Source: Coptis chinensis
Lineage: Eukaryota > Streptophyta > Magnoliopsida > Ranunculales > Ranunculaceae
Direction: 5' to 3'
Length of the DNA stretch: 64,000 bases
Assembly (NCBI GenBank): GCA_015680905.1
Contig: CM027382.1
Span: 20,805,501 to 20,869,500 of the forward strand
Part shown: piece by piece, positions 10,962-21,155 of the stretch
Layout: each line of letters starts with the position of its first letter
Position numbering within the stretch: the first letter of the stretch is position 1
The notes under the pieces: model-generated
What the model was told of the DNA's origin: nothing
The model's database searches: none
The model's input: the letters and a program-made list of their open reading frames with translations, nothing else
Translations under genes and position numbers: made by a program

Positions 10962-12389
10962 CTTGTACTGTATATTCAATACTTCATGTTGGCTACCGCT
11001 GACCAAAAATGAGGCTTTGTTAATAAACGCTTCTGCATTCACAACATCATCGTCCTGCCATGTCAAGCAAGTAGAACAATTTAATGTAGGCAATAAAACA
11101 TACACCAGATTTATGTAGAATGGGTTCATCTTAAAGATCAACCAGAGTTCAGTCTACAAAAGATGCCATAATGTATAGACAACCATAGTTATAAATGAAA
11201 GGCATAAGCCAGCGACACATGTGCCACATATATGTAGGCAGATATTAAGTACCTCAAGATAAAGGCAAGCAATTTGGATGCATTTAGAGAGCTTGTATGC
11301 CTCATCCATCATTCTGAAAGAGAAGAAATATAAGATTAAAAAGTTGAAGAGTGCTACATATATATTGATAAAAGTATTAGCAGAACTCAAAAGTACAACA
11401 AAAGAAGATGTTTTTGTGCATTACCTGATTCCAGAGTCCAGATCAATTCCACTGAGCATCTGAGCTAGGAGTGTAAAAAAAAACCGTTGACCCATCATCC
11501 GGTAGGGTACCCGGTCTTCACCCGCCACCCAAACCCGCACCGACCCGAAAATAGACCCGCCCCGCCCCGCCACCGTTTTTATGCGGTTGGGCTATAGGTG
11601 TAGGTTCTATGTTCAAACCCGACCCGTCAAGCCGCCCAACCCACACCGTGTCAAAAGCCGTTGACCCAACCCCGTTGACCCGCACAATTTCAAGACTCTA
11701 ACTCTAATATTTTTGTATTTTGTTTATAATTTCTTTTAACTTTTGTAGAAATTTGAGAGATATGAATACAAACTTATGAGTTCAATATCAATTTCACATA
11801 TTCAAGTTTGAACATTGGAAAAATATCAAAAATTCAAATTCAACTTTCGAATTTTGGAGAAGATAAATCATTCATCCTTGTATTCATTTTGAATTCTTTT
11901 AGTTTATATTTTATTGTTTTGTACCATAGATCCTCGCTCCCATCTTCATTTTATCATGTTATGGAAAATAATCAATTTACAAATGGTAAATCACGATAAA
12001 TAAGTTTCAAATTTACAAATATAGTTTTTGATTCAAATTCAAGTTTTTTTATTTTTGTTTATTTTTTATTGATTGATTCCATTTTTTCTCTATGCTGTGA
12101 ATTGGAAATATATTACTTGCAGAATTAGAAAGTTTTTTTAGTGAAATTGGGTTAAAATGATAATTTCCACCCGACCCAGATGACCCGCCCAAAATCCGCA
12201 CCGTAAGCTGACCCAACGGGCCGGGTGATGGTACTAAGACATGACACTTCAACCCGCCCCGCCCCGCCCCGACGGAGACCACTGAATTTGTATCCCCTAA
12301 CCCCGCATTACACCCCTAATCTGAGCTACTCTTGACCACTGCTCCTCTGACTCATACAATTTAGCAAGCTTCTCTTTGATAATCAAAAC
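10962..12389 (-). pseudogene. CSN4: COP9 signalosome subunit 4 gene fragment (three exons)
   Basis: Three minus-strand exons with clean GT-AG borders encode an internal part of CSN4, a PCI-domain subunit of the complex that removes Nedd8 from cullins. Exon one (12389 to 11425) reads KEKLAKLYESEEQWSR... then AQMLSGIDLDSGIR. Exon two (11313-11253) carries YKLSKCIQIACLYLE, and exon three (11054-10962) DDDVVNAEAFINKASFLVSG to NIQYK. The joins stay in frame. The first exon is split by the hAT insertion at 11466-12318. Neither the N-terminal exons nor those after NIQYK, including the PCI domain, are found nearby. This is a captured or displaced fragment, not a working gene. Identity rests on recalled CSN4 sequence. 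Confidence 0.88.
11466..12318. mobile_element. Non-autonomous hAT element (MITE-like) in a CSN4 exon
   Basis: An 853-bp insertion is flanked by a perfect 8-bp target duplication, ATCTGAGC at 11458-11465 and 12319-12326. Its termini are TAGGAGTGTAA and, inverted, TAGGGGTGTAA, which fit the hAT terminal pattern. Both ends carry GC-rich CCCGCCCCGCC and TTGACCC runs around an AT-rich core. No transposase is encoded. Removing it restores the CSN4 exon reading, which confirms the borders. Confidence 0.93.
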
Positions 12390-13306
12390 CTTCATATAAC
12401 GAAAAAATTAAAAGTGATAATCAGTACGGAAATTGTCACAACTAAAATGCAAATTGTATTTGCAAGTGAAAAAGCAATTATATTGATGCATCAGTTAAAA
12501 CTATTACATCTTTACCATAAATCAATTAATAATGTTCACTTCAATTTGTCCCCAACACCCAAAAGATAATTAAAGAACCAAACAAATAGAGATGGTGTAA
12601 TGCACTACACCATAACAAAACATTTGTAATGGATACACATCCGTTACAAAAAATATTAGTAACTAACGGTTATTTTGCGTTGACACAAAAGTATTACAAA
12701 TATTAGTGACGGTTATAAAGTGTTAGAAAATTTACTAACGGTTATTAAGTATTGCTGAAATTAATTTCAGTAACACATAACAACCATTAGTAAATTATTA
12801 GTAACGGTTATTGATTTTGTTTTTAATTCATTTCCAACAAATAAAAGTGTTAGCAATTTTCCATTTCTAACGGATAGGTAACCGTTACTTATACTTCAAT
12901 TACTAACGGATACGTTGCTAAATTTGAAAGCATCTAAAAAAATAATTAAATATTATGGTCCCAATTGTTCTTGGACCACCTGCTTTTATCATCCATACCA
13001 CATATTATACACATCCATCCCACTAAAAACTTAAGCATACACTTGGATACAATAGTAAGAAAGAAAGCACTTAAACCAAACATAATCTACATAATTCATT
13101 CATAAGTCGCAAATCTTAACTTTGATTACATTTTATTTAACGATGAGATAATAACCAAAAATATAATAACAATCACTAAACTCATTAAGACTTTTGTAAA
13201 CAAAATACATGGATAGAATTAGTCCTAATAACTCTAAAACAAAACCCTTTGATCTCTCACATTGTCCTAATAACTCTAAAACATACAAAATATTAGGAAT
13301 TGAACT

Positions 13307-13650
13307 GCGGTGATGCCTTCACCACTCGCAAATAGTAGGCCAACTTGTCATGAGATGTTATGATGATGCCTTCACCACTTTGGTCAAACTGCAGTCTTCC
13401 AACACGTCCAAATATCTAAAAAAAGATATCATAGTATGTAATTAATTTATACTAATGGGAAAACCATTTATTGCATCAATCCTTTATCTTCTAATAACCA
13501 AGGAAAAATGTGACCATAATATATATACGTTTAATCAATATTGAAGATCTAGGAAGTTGAGTGTAGGGTCTTACTTGCATCAAATCAAGCATTCCAAGAT
13601 CTTGCCATCCTTCTGCTTTAGGACCATAATTGGGTCCCCAAAAAGGGGAA
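13307..13650 (-). pseudogene. ASCC3/DExH14-type RNA helicase gene fragment
   Basis: Two minus-strand exon pieces read GWQDLGMLDLMQ (ending at a GTAAG donor, 13575) and, after a TTTTTTTAG acceptor, IFGRVGRLQFDQSGEG then IIITSHDKLAYYLR (13415 leftwards). This is the QxxGRxGR helicase motif VI region of the Ski2/Brr2-like superfamily. The wording is closest to the ASCC3 homologue of plants, but Brr2 is a related alternative. Motif VI has G-R-V-G-R where the family has G-R-A-G-R. The upstream piece is frameshifted at the expected QLYDPKA. A small duplication of GATGCCTTCACCACT disturbs the downstream end. Only a scrap of a gene of over 2000 codons is present. Confidence 0.8.
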
Positions 13651-14090
13651 GGTATTGGATAATGAGTATGGAGGAAAACTTGAGAAAAAGGATATACATG
13701 TTGATCAAATGAACGAGTGTCAATCAACGATGGTGCATTGATTCTTTCGTTGAGAATCAATTGGGTCATCTTGGTCAAAAAAATTTAGTTGAATATCAAT
13801 ATATTTAGTTCAACCATAGTAATATGAATTTAAACATTAAAGTACCAGTTCATAGAGAAAATATGCATCTCTCCACTTACAAAACACTGATTGAGAAATT
13901 GAAAGCTCATAAAATTGACACTACTAAATGTTGGGGGTAGAACAAATGTTTTTCAATAATTTACAATCCGCAACCCATCTACAAGGTCACAATTCCATTT
14001 CCACTTGGGGGTATACCCGTATACCACCTGTGTTTTTCAAAAAAAATCAAACCTCAAACCTTCTTATTTTTTCAATTTATGTAAGATAAT

Positions 14091-14308
14091 ATGTTGATAT
14101 GATTGTTAGACTTAAGCTAGGTTTCCCCTAGCTTGTAGGATTGGCGGCTTTGGCACAACCTTCAGGCTTTGTTCTCATTATTATTCGCCCCTCCCACAAT
14201 TCCATGAAGTCTACGTGGGAGAATTGTAATAGTTTCTACTATTACAGGCCGGTAGTGGTTTGCCTAAACCTAAGCTTTATTAAAATAATAATAATAATAT
14301 ATCAACAT
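14091..14308. repeat. Small inverted-repeat element with (AAT)n run
   Basis: The first ten bases ATGTTGATAT recur perfectly inverted at 14299-14308, and AAGCT(T)AGGTTT follows in both arms. An (ATA)n run sits inside the right arm. A perfect 9-bp stem with TTCT loop lies at 14225-14246. It could be a MITE or a folded SINE-like piece inserted in the CACTA element; no clear target duplication is seen. Confidence 0.5.
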
Positions 14309-14820
14309 CTCAGAAGATAGCAAGAACTATGCATGGTGATGAGAAGAGATAACAAATAGAGGTAGGGTATACATAAAGAAGTAAAGATTACCAAGATGTC
14401 CAGCTTATTTGGAATCACAGACTTCTTTTCATATTTTCCACTCCAGACCCCAATAAAACAAACACTACCTTAAAGTGGCCACTTCAAAGAAACAATGGAT
14501 CCTTGCCCCTCTAAAATCCATGTCAGCCTGAAACGAAACGGTACCCTCGAAATACATGGAGGACTCCTTCAAAAGAATGAAGGTCAAGTGTCAGGCTGAT
14601 GTGGCAAAAGTCAAGCTGACTTTGCATAGACTAAGCAAGTTGCTAATAGCTCTTTCAAGCTGATATGCCACTTCAAGTAGTACTTTCCCAAGAAAATGGA
14701 AATATGGCTATCTAACCTATCTTTTGTAATATTAAAAACAAAGTAAAACAGAGAACAATATATATGAACGGGCAGAGGGAATAACTAACAGCTAAAACGA
14801 GATAAGGATTGTGCATGTAC

Positions 14821-14903
14821 CTGGAATCCATTAAAGACAGAATCTTGTCTCTCTTTCCCAGGCAATGTGAATTTGAGCTCCACCTTGATATTGTGTCGCG
14901 CAT
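14821..14903 (-). pseudogene. Putative captured exon of unrecognised origin
   Basis: A minus-strand segment lies between a TGCTCTCAG acceptor and a CCAG/GTACATG donor. One frame reads ARHNIKVELKFTLPGKER through to VFNGFQ without stops and looks protein-like. I do not recognise the family. It lies in the same orientation as the helicase and SCYL fragments and may be a third captured gene inside the element, or another exon of one of them. Confidence 0.35.
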
Positions 14904-16957
14904 CTGAGAGCAAAAATTCAACATGTTTATTTTGATTTTTGAGACTCCGAGCTGAGGATATTAGGACACCCAACAATTAAGTATCTTGGACGATATGGAA
15001 AAAACAAAGAAAACGTTAACGCAAGGGTGCACGCTGATGCAAACCTTCAAAGATGTCCTTGTAGGATGGATCACAAACAACAACAATTGCCTTTTACTTG
15101 AACCATGCGTGAGAAAGTGTAGAAACCGCATGCACCACGGTAAGGTTTGATTAACGGCACCTTGAGAATAATAATGTGTAGTGGGTGGCAAAAGATAAAG
15201 AATTTTTTTTTTTGAGCGGTAAAAAGTATTAATATATTCCAAATCATAATCAAAAGATGGAGCATTTAAGAGAGAAGTTCGGCTGGCCTAGGAGTGGTAG
15301 ATATTGATTGGGCATACTTGCCTGGGGTTAGGTGGGAAAACAGAAACAGACAATATCAAACTAAGAGAAAATTTTTTTTTTTGAGAAGCCGGGGATGAGA
15401 TACAAAACTTATGCCCATTCGTTTGCCTTTGCCTCAACTAAGAAGAACGACTGAGACACTTCCCTCTTTCACTGCTCGGCAAGTCTACACGATAAAAGAA
15501 AAATAATAATGGAAAATTTAAAGAAATAAAATAAGAAAGGAGAGACGAAAATGCAGGATGACATATCTGGTGGGCAGCAATGCGAAGGTTGGATTTTCTG
15601 TTGATTACAATAGCCATGGGAAACACTAGTGTACTAGAAGAAGATGACAAGGCCAATTGGCGCCGAAGTAGAGGAGGAGATGCTGCTAGTACTAAACTAG
15701 TAGTAATCCAATTCCAATAACAAGACGCCGCAATGTTGAATCGAAGCGCCAAAGTCATAATTGCATAGAGCAAATACGGAAAAACCATGGTAGACACATT
15801 CCACAACAACAAACGATGACACTGAACCAATTGGTAAGGAAGAAGCTAAGACTGAATAATGGGGTAAAGACGTAAAGTACATGATATGACAAAAAAGTTT
15901 AATTAAGTTTGGTATCAACTTCTAAACCACCTCAAAAAGAAAACTGTGGTTCTGAAAAGGAAAGCGTAAATTCGGGTCAAAATGGAGCATAAATCCCACA
16001 CTCTGACATGTATTAAACCAGAAGGACTGATCGAGTAGGGAGGGGGAAAATAATTTACAGATTAAAACCATGTCCATGCATATGTAAAAGCAAACACAGT
16101 TTCTCTACACCTTAGAAATTAGACACGGTGGTTTCACAGTTCAAGCCTTACGGGGGGGGGGGGTTGTTAGAGGTTGCAATATGAGTGAAAATTCACAACA
16201 AACAAGAAACAATAAAACTTAGTTAAAACATAGATCCCAGGGACAGTCCAAGTAGACGCCAAACCTACTAGCATTGCAATGGACTACAACGGAATAATAA
16301 CAAAATAGACCAATTACATTCCACATACGTAAGTACTAATGGCTTCAAAATACTCTCCACAAAAGAGAAAGCGAAAGTACTCTCAACTAATCTCAAGTTT
16401 TAAGCAATATTAACTAAAGATGCAAATGTGTGATGAAAACAAGCAGCCTCAGTGTCCCTAGAAAAGTATGGTTAATAAAAGGTAGGGTATACATAAAGGA
16501 GCTGTAACGCCTGTAAGAACTATCCATCAAGAGAATCCACAGAGTGTTAAGAGAAGGTGTCTAGCAAGGACAGGGAGAGAAAAAGACAAGTGCAAGTGTG
16601 CAACAGATGAACTAGTAGGACCAAACATACAAGTATGTAACACAAAATAGTAGATGAGGTAAACTCACATGATTCTTTAGCTGAATACCTGAAAGAATAA
16701 GAAACCTATTGGACACGCTTTTTGACTTTATAAACCTATTGGACATGCCTTTCAACTCTAAAAGCCCTAATGGATAGAAAGAGTGCCCACTATCCAACTA
16801 GATTTTGGGAAAAAGAATTTACGAGGAGAACTCCATGTGCTAATACAAGCACGATAATTCTATGTCTAAAAATGATGACACAACTTGTTTTTTTTATCAA
16901 CTGTGAAAATAATAGTATGCTAAAGCCTATTATCCTATCTTTCCCACACTAACCTTC
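14904..16957. other. Non-coding interior of the CACTA element
   Basis: AT-rich DNA with a C-T rich minus-strand segment around 15440-15700 that resembles a 5' UTR or leader, and a G run at 16151-16163. Minus-strand open frames there have low-complexity, serine- and leucine-rich translations and I do not call them genes. Confidence 0.45.
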
Positions 16958-19212
16958 TCAAACAGTCAAACCTTGGAAGGCATGGATTTCTATAATCTCA
17001 TATCCGACACACTTAGTACCCAACTTCAAATTGGTCATAGGGACAACATTCCAGTAAGGTTTTATTAATTTAATGAAGTAATACCTGCTTCGGGAGAATT
17101 CTTGTTGCAATTTCAGTGGTGTCATAATAGGAACTGGTTGCACATAAAGCCATAACACCTGCCACGAAATGTATTATGTACTCATCAGTTGAAAAATATG
17201 ATAAGTTATCTAAAACACGGGAGACTACATCTACAGAGAGTATATATGATTGACGCACTATGTGAAATCGATTGAAGTAATACCTGTTCCACGAGCTGGA
17301 GAGAAAGTATCACACAGAGCACGAACTATAAATGCATTAATCAAAACCCTTTTCCTCGTCTACATTGCAAATTAAAATTCAAAATCATTGAAAAGTATGG
17401 TTAATAAAATTATTATTAAGCAGGTCGGCATATGCCACCTAATTACTTGTAAGAGCTAACAAAATGCTCCAGTCATGAGCATGTTCTAAATAGTCACCCC
17501 AAATATCTAACATCTTAACTAGTTAAATCCGCATCCCAGCTTATAACTACCTAAAATGAAATAACTTTCAGTGTAGTCTGAAGAGCAACAAATCTACAGA
17601 ATATGATGGTTTTACAAACTAACCCCTTCATTAAGAAAGCCAGTAATATTCCCAAGAAGAATCGTGGTATTTGTTCTGATTGTCGGTTCTTCATCCACCT
17701 GAATGACTGATAAAATTGTAAAAACTACAAGAAAAACAGATATCAAGTATTCAACCATATCTAATGGTTTCAATAAATAAAAGTACAAAATGATCATATC
17801 TTGTGTAATGATAAAGAATGTAGGATCACCAACATCGCACAAAGAATAATTTAGACAACCACACCTGTAGTTTTGAAAGATATTTCAGCAAAGATCCTGA
17901 AATAGTACATTCATGACAAAATTTCTGCAATTCCAAACCAAACACGAAGAAACTTTTATAATATGCTTTATTAAAAATAATTTAATGTAGCAAGATGGAA
18001 AGATATTATTGTCCTCACAAGAGAAACAATACAAGCCATAAGACAGCCAAAGAAACTCTAACCTCTACGAAAAATGCCAGATAGATTAAAGGGCTCTAAC
18101 ATATTTGAAAATGTACACCGCAAACATCTACAAACTCACAATATAGTATCACCTATCCAATTGGGATGGAAAAGGATGAGTGGGCTACAAGGTGGAAACC
18201 TCACAGGGATGTCTTAGTTTTCGTGCAGATACGTGTAGAGTATAGACTCTCTTGGATGTAATATGGTTTGCTTTCCTTAATGAAATTTGATTATATCAAT
18301 AAAGACTAAAACATAAATTGTACAATTCTATGAGGTGTCAGAAGTTATATGAAACTTGAAAGTCTGGAGAAGCGATTCATACCTTAGGAGCCAATACAAG
18401 CATGGATTTTAAAGTCAACTCCAAAGAAAAGCGGATGTATCGAGAAAAGGTCAGAAGCAACATGAGGGTAAACCTAATCGCAAGGATCACCCAGACATTT
18501 TAGGATTTCCAATCTGATATTGAACGGAATAAATACATATATATCAGGTGGATTATGACGTAAAGAGTTTTCTAAATGCTAGAAGAGAAACTATCATCGT
18601 TGACCACATACTTGCTCGTCTACAATTTAAGAAGATAATGCTTCTCCGTACTGATCTATATGCTGGAGGAGGCCAACTCGAATTGCCCGGTCATTCAATG
18701 CAAAAAGTTTCACAACAGTTGGTAGTACCTGCAAATGAAAAGCAAGGATGCATCACAAAAGTAATTTTGCTACAAGAAAGCTAAACAGCACATCAAATTG
18801 CACTAGAGCATAAAAACTAAGTTATAGGCTGATATATGGTAGTATAGAAGAAACATTACAAGATAATCACCTTAACACTATATTCTTCAGTAGAAAACCA
18901 CGAACCCATTTTCAATAAGGCATCAAAGCGGATCTCAGAGTGAGCCGAATTCCAAAGAAGAAGCTAGTAAAGGAAGTAGCTGCAAATTCCAGATGATTAA
19001 AAGAAAATTTAATTTGTTCATTAATAGACAAAAAAAACACTTTAGAACCCATGCAAATGGTAAAATGGATACCTTTTTAAGCACAATTTGGCGAGGTAGC
19101 CGCTTTCGAAATTCTCGAAGCTTCTGAAAAAATGCATCCTTGTCAACACTGTCTTTCAGATTTAAAACTTCCAAAAATTGTATAGTCTCCACAAACTTAT
19201 TATGAAAATACT
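16958..19212 (-). pseudogene. SCY1-like (SCYL) pseudokinase gene fragment, ARM-repeat exons
   Basis: About nine minus-strand exons follow one another in the correct order of a plant SCY1-like protein: EYFHNKFVETIQF and LNLKDSVDKDAFF (19212-19073), LLPLLASSLEFGS (18979-18871), VKLFALNDRAIRVGLLQHID (18728-18612), YPHVAS (18473-18383), SGSLLKYLSKLQ (17924-17865), VDEEPTIRTNTTILLGNI (17698-17624), RKRVLINAFIVRALCDTFSP (17359-17284), GVMALCATSSYYDTTEIATR (17158-17085), then a decayed exon to about 16958. The family acts in Golgi-related trafficking. The N-terminal kinase-like domain is absent. Damage includes a 2-bp deletion in exon two, a TAA in exon three, indels in exons four and five and a lost acceptor in the last. 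Most splice sites survive. Confidence 0.9.
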
Positions 19213-19925
19213 CTGCCAGACAGATATCCAAGTACATAAATAACGAGTTGCATCAATGAAAAGAGTGAGAGTTACAAGAAAGGCGAGCGCGCACACAAAC
19301 ACACAAAAACAACGGGAGGCTCCAAGGAAGCAGAGACCAACCATACCACAACCAATTTTATATTTGTAGTAAAATGAAATCCAATGCTAACAGTAATAAC
19401 AACACTTAGAAAATCAAATCACAACTCATGGAGTAAATAGATCTAACAAAAAATCTAATTTTTTTCGAATCAAATAACTAATAACTATCAAGCAAGCTTC
19501 TTTTGTATAAAAGATGCATCTTTTATCTGATAATCCAAAGTTGGACCAAACCAATGAGCAATAACCAATTTTAAAAAATTAAAATTGATGCAATTGATGC
19601 GTAAATTCGTTACCCTGAGTAGAGCGAACACTTGGTGGCAGAAGCAATGAATTGATACCCTAGAACATAGATAAATTTTAACTTTAGAAACCCGGAATCA
19701 ATTTTGAACAATAATTTAAAGGGGGAGGAGGAAGAGAAGAAGAACAAGAAGGGCAAAGAACAAGAGGGAGGACGACTTACGAAGTGGGGAATCGAAACCT
19801 TAGCCGACAACACCGCTCCACTGCCTTTCCATTATTTCTTTGTTGTGTGATTTTTCTTGTTCTTTTTCAATGAAATTCTTCCCCAACTCTAGCATATACT
19901 GAAACGTGACAAAATATACAAAAAA
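19213..19925. other. Right interior of the CACTA element, possible leader exon
   Basis: No SCYL kinase-domain exons are found here. On the minus strand an ATG at 19830 is followed by a stop after 10 codons, then a GTAAGTCG donor near 19776. This could be the first exon of a transcript running leftwards through the captured fragments, which is inference only. Confidence 0.35.
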
Positions 19926-20053
19926 TGTTACATAATATTACCAACGGATACTTGTATTGCTAACGGATTATAAATGTTTTAAATTACCTAACGGATGTAT
20001 GTGTTACTAATGAAAAACTTCATTGGTTGCAAATTAGCCCAAATGGTGTAGTG

Positions 20054-20300
20054 AGGGAGTGGCACATAGATGGTGTCATTCACATGTTGGATACTCTTGC
20101 AGGGTTAACCCCTTCGATGGAAGAGGATAAATGGGTATGGAAGTTGTCTAGCAACGACAATTTCAGTTCTCAATCCTATTACAATCTTTTGGCCAGCAAC
20201 ATTCCTTACCCACCCCAACCTATAACTCCAAAGCTTTTCTCAATGGCGTGGTGCAGTGGTGTACCTTCTAAAGTGTAGTTCTTCCTTTGGTGTACCATCC
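20054..20300 (+). pseudogene. LINE fragment, RT zinc-binding (zf-RVT) region
   Basis: One frame reads REWHIDGVIHMLDTLAGL, then DKWVWKLSSNDNFSSQS, then FSMAWCSGVPSKV, a stop, and FFLWCTIL. A W-x-W-K-L-S-x-x-G-x-FS pattern followed by W-x-S-x-x-P-x-K-V-x-F-F-x-W is typical of the zinc-binding region downstream of the RT of plant L1-type LINEs. It starts exactly at the end of the CACTA element, so that element probably inserted into it or next to it. No RT core is in the window. Confidence 0.78.
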
Positions 20301-20828
20301 TCTTTAATTCTCAATAAACCACAAAGATAAGCACTAGCGAATTCGGTCAAAATTTTTACCCCATATCTTCAATTGAATAGAAACTAATCACAACACAACT
20401 AATTCTACCAATAAACACTAAAACATAAAAGAAATTTGAACTTTGGGTTTATTTAAACATACCATAACTAAATTGGTGTCTGCCTCACTTCAATCTACCG
20501 AGAATCTTTGCAATTTGTTCACAAATTAGAAGAAGAGATGCGTCCACCCTTCACCTTCAAATACCAATGACTTATTTATAACTCTGATTAGGTCACAAAG
20601 TTGGGATGGAAGCTCATTTTATTAGGTTGAAGAAGAATAGTTACGACCTAGGGCTTTTGAGAAGGGACTAAATTCGTTCGCTCTTCCAATTTAAAAAAAT
20701 TGGTGCTTGCAATTAAAAAAATCGGTACTTACCTTAATTACCTTTTTTTTTGCTTGATAAAAAATGAACTATACCTTACCTTAATTACATTGTTAAGATG
20801 TGAAGGAGAAAGAGAGAAAAAAAGGTAA
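20301..20828. other. Unassigned AT-rich stretch
   Basis: No open frame or known repeat is recognised. It leads into the right end of a second CACTA family and may be its interior. Confidence 0.4.
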
Positions 20829-21155
20829 GTGGTGGTGGGGGAGAAGCTAAGTTGGGGAATAGGGGGAACTATTTGCAATGGATTATTTTGTTCTTCTTCT
20901 TTTAGAACTCTAATCCCCACGGTCAAAACGAGTGCAACAGACATGGTCATGGTTAAAAAATCGTACCTGACGGTTTCGGCCGTGGCTGTGCCATGGTCCC
21001 AGGAAACAGTTAAATCGTGGCTAAAAATATTAAAGCTACGAAACGAGCATAAACCTCTTTGCTACGGTCAAAATTCATAGGAAAGTATGCAAGGGTTCAT
21101 GACCGTGGCTAAAAATACCGGGCATCCGTGGGCAAAGATCTTTTTTCTTGTAGTG
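20829..21155. mobile_element. Right terminus of a second CACTA family
   Basis: The segment ends TTTTTTCTTGTAGTG at 21155, which inverted is CACTACAAGAAAAAA, a common plant CACTA end. Before it lie repeated CCGTGGCTAAAA-like and inverted CACGGTCA-like motifs (about 20920-21130), typical subterminal repeats. No matching CACTACAAG left end was found in the window, so the element is truncated. Confidence 0.72.

Larger units (their letters stand above)
12603..20053. mobile_element. Non-autonomous CACTA (En/Spm) element carrying host gene fragments
   Basis: The left end is CACTACACCAT at 12603 and the right end, read inverted from 20053, is the same 11 bases. Behind both ends lie several short subterminal repeats around TAACGG(A/T)T: at least seven in 12640-12915 and three in 19935-20000. 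This is typical of CACTA elements, where they bind transposase. No transposase is recognised inside. The cargo is minus-strand exon fragments of at least two host genes. The 3-bp flanks are ATG and AGG, so the target duplication is imperfect or one end has been altered. Confidence 0.78.

Noticed and set aside
12600..12602. Perfect 3-bp target duplication for the CACTA element
   Set aside because: Left flank ATG and right flank AGG differ, so I report it as imperfect.
15438..15918. Minus-strand open frames as a membrane protein gene
   Set aside because: Leucine- and serine-rich low-complexity translation with no family resemblance and no supporting splice structure.
18548..18784. Plus-strand 78-codon open frame
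   Set aside because: It is the reverse complement of a SCYL exon on the minus strand.
16958..19212. A functional SCYL gene
   Set aside because: The kinase-domain exons are absent, several exons carry frameshifts or stops, and the segment lies between CACTA ends.
20829..21080. 83-codon open frame as a gene
   Set aside because: It lies across the subterminal repeats of a CACTA end; the open frame is incidental.
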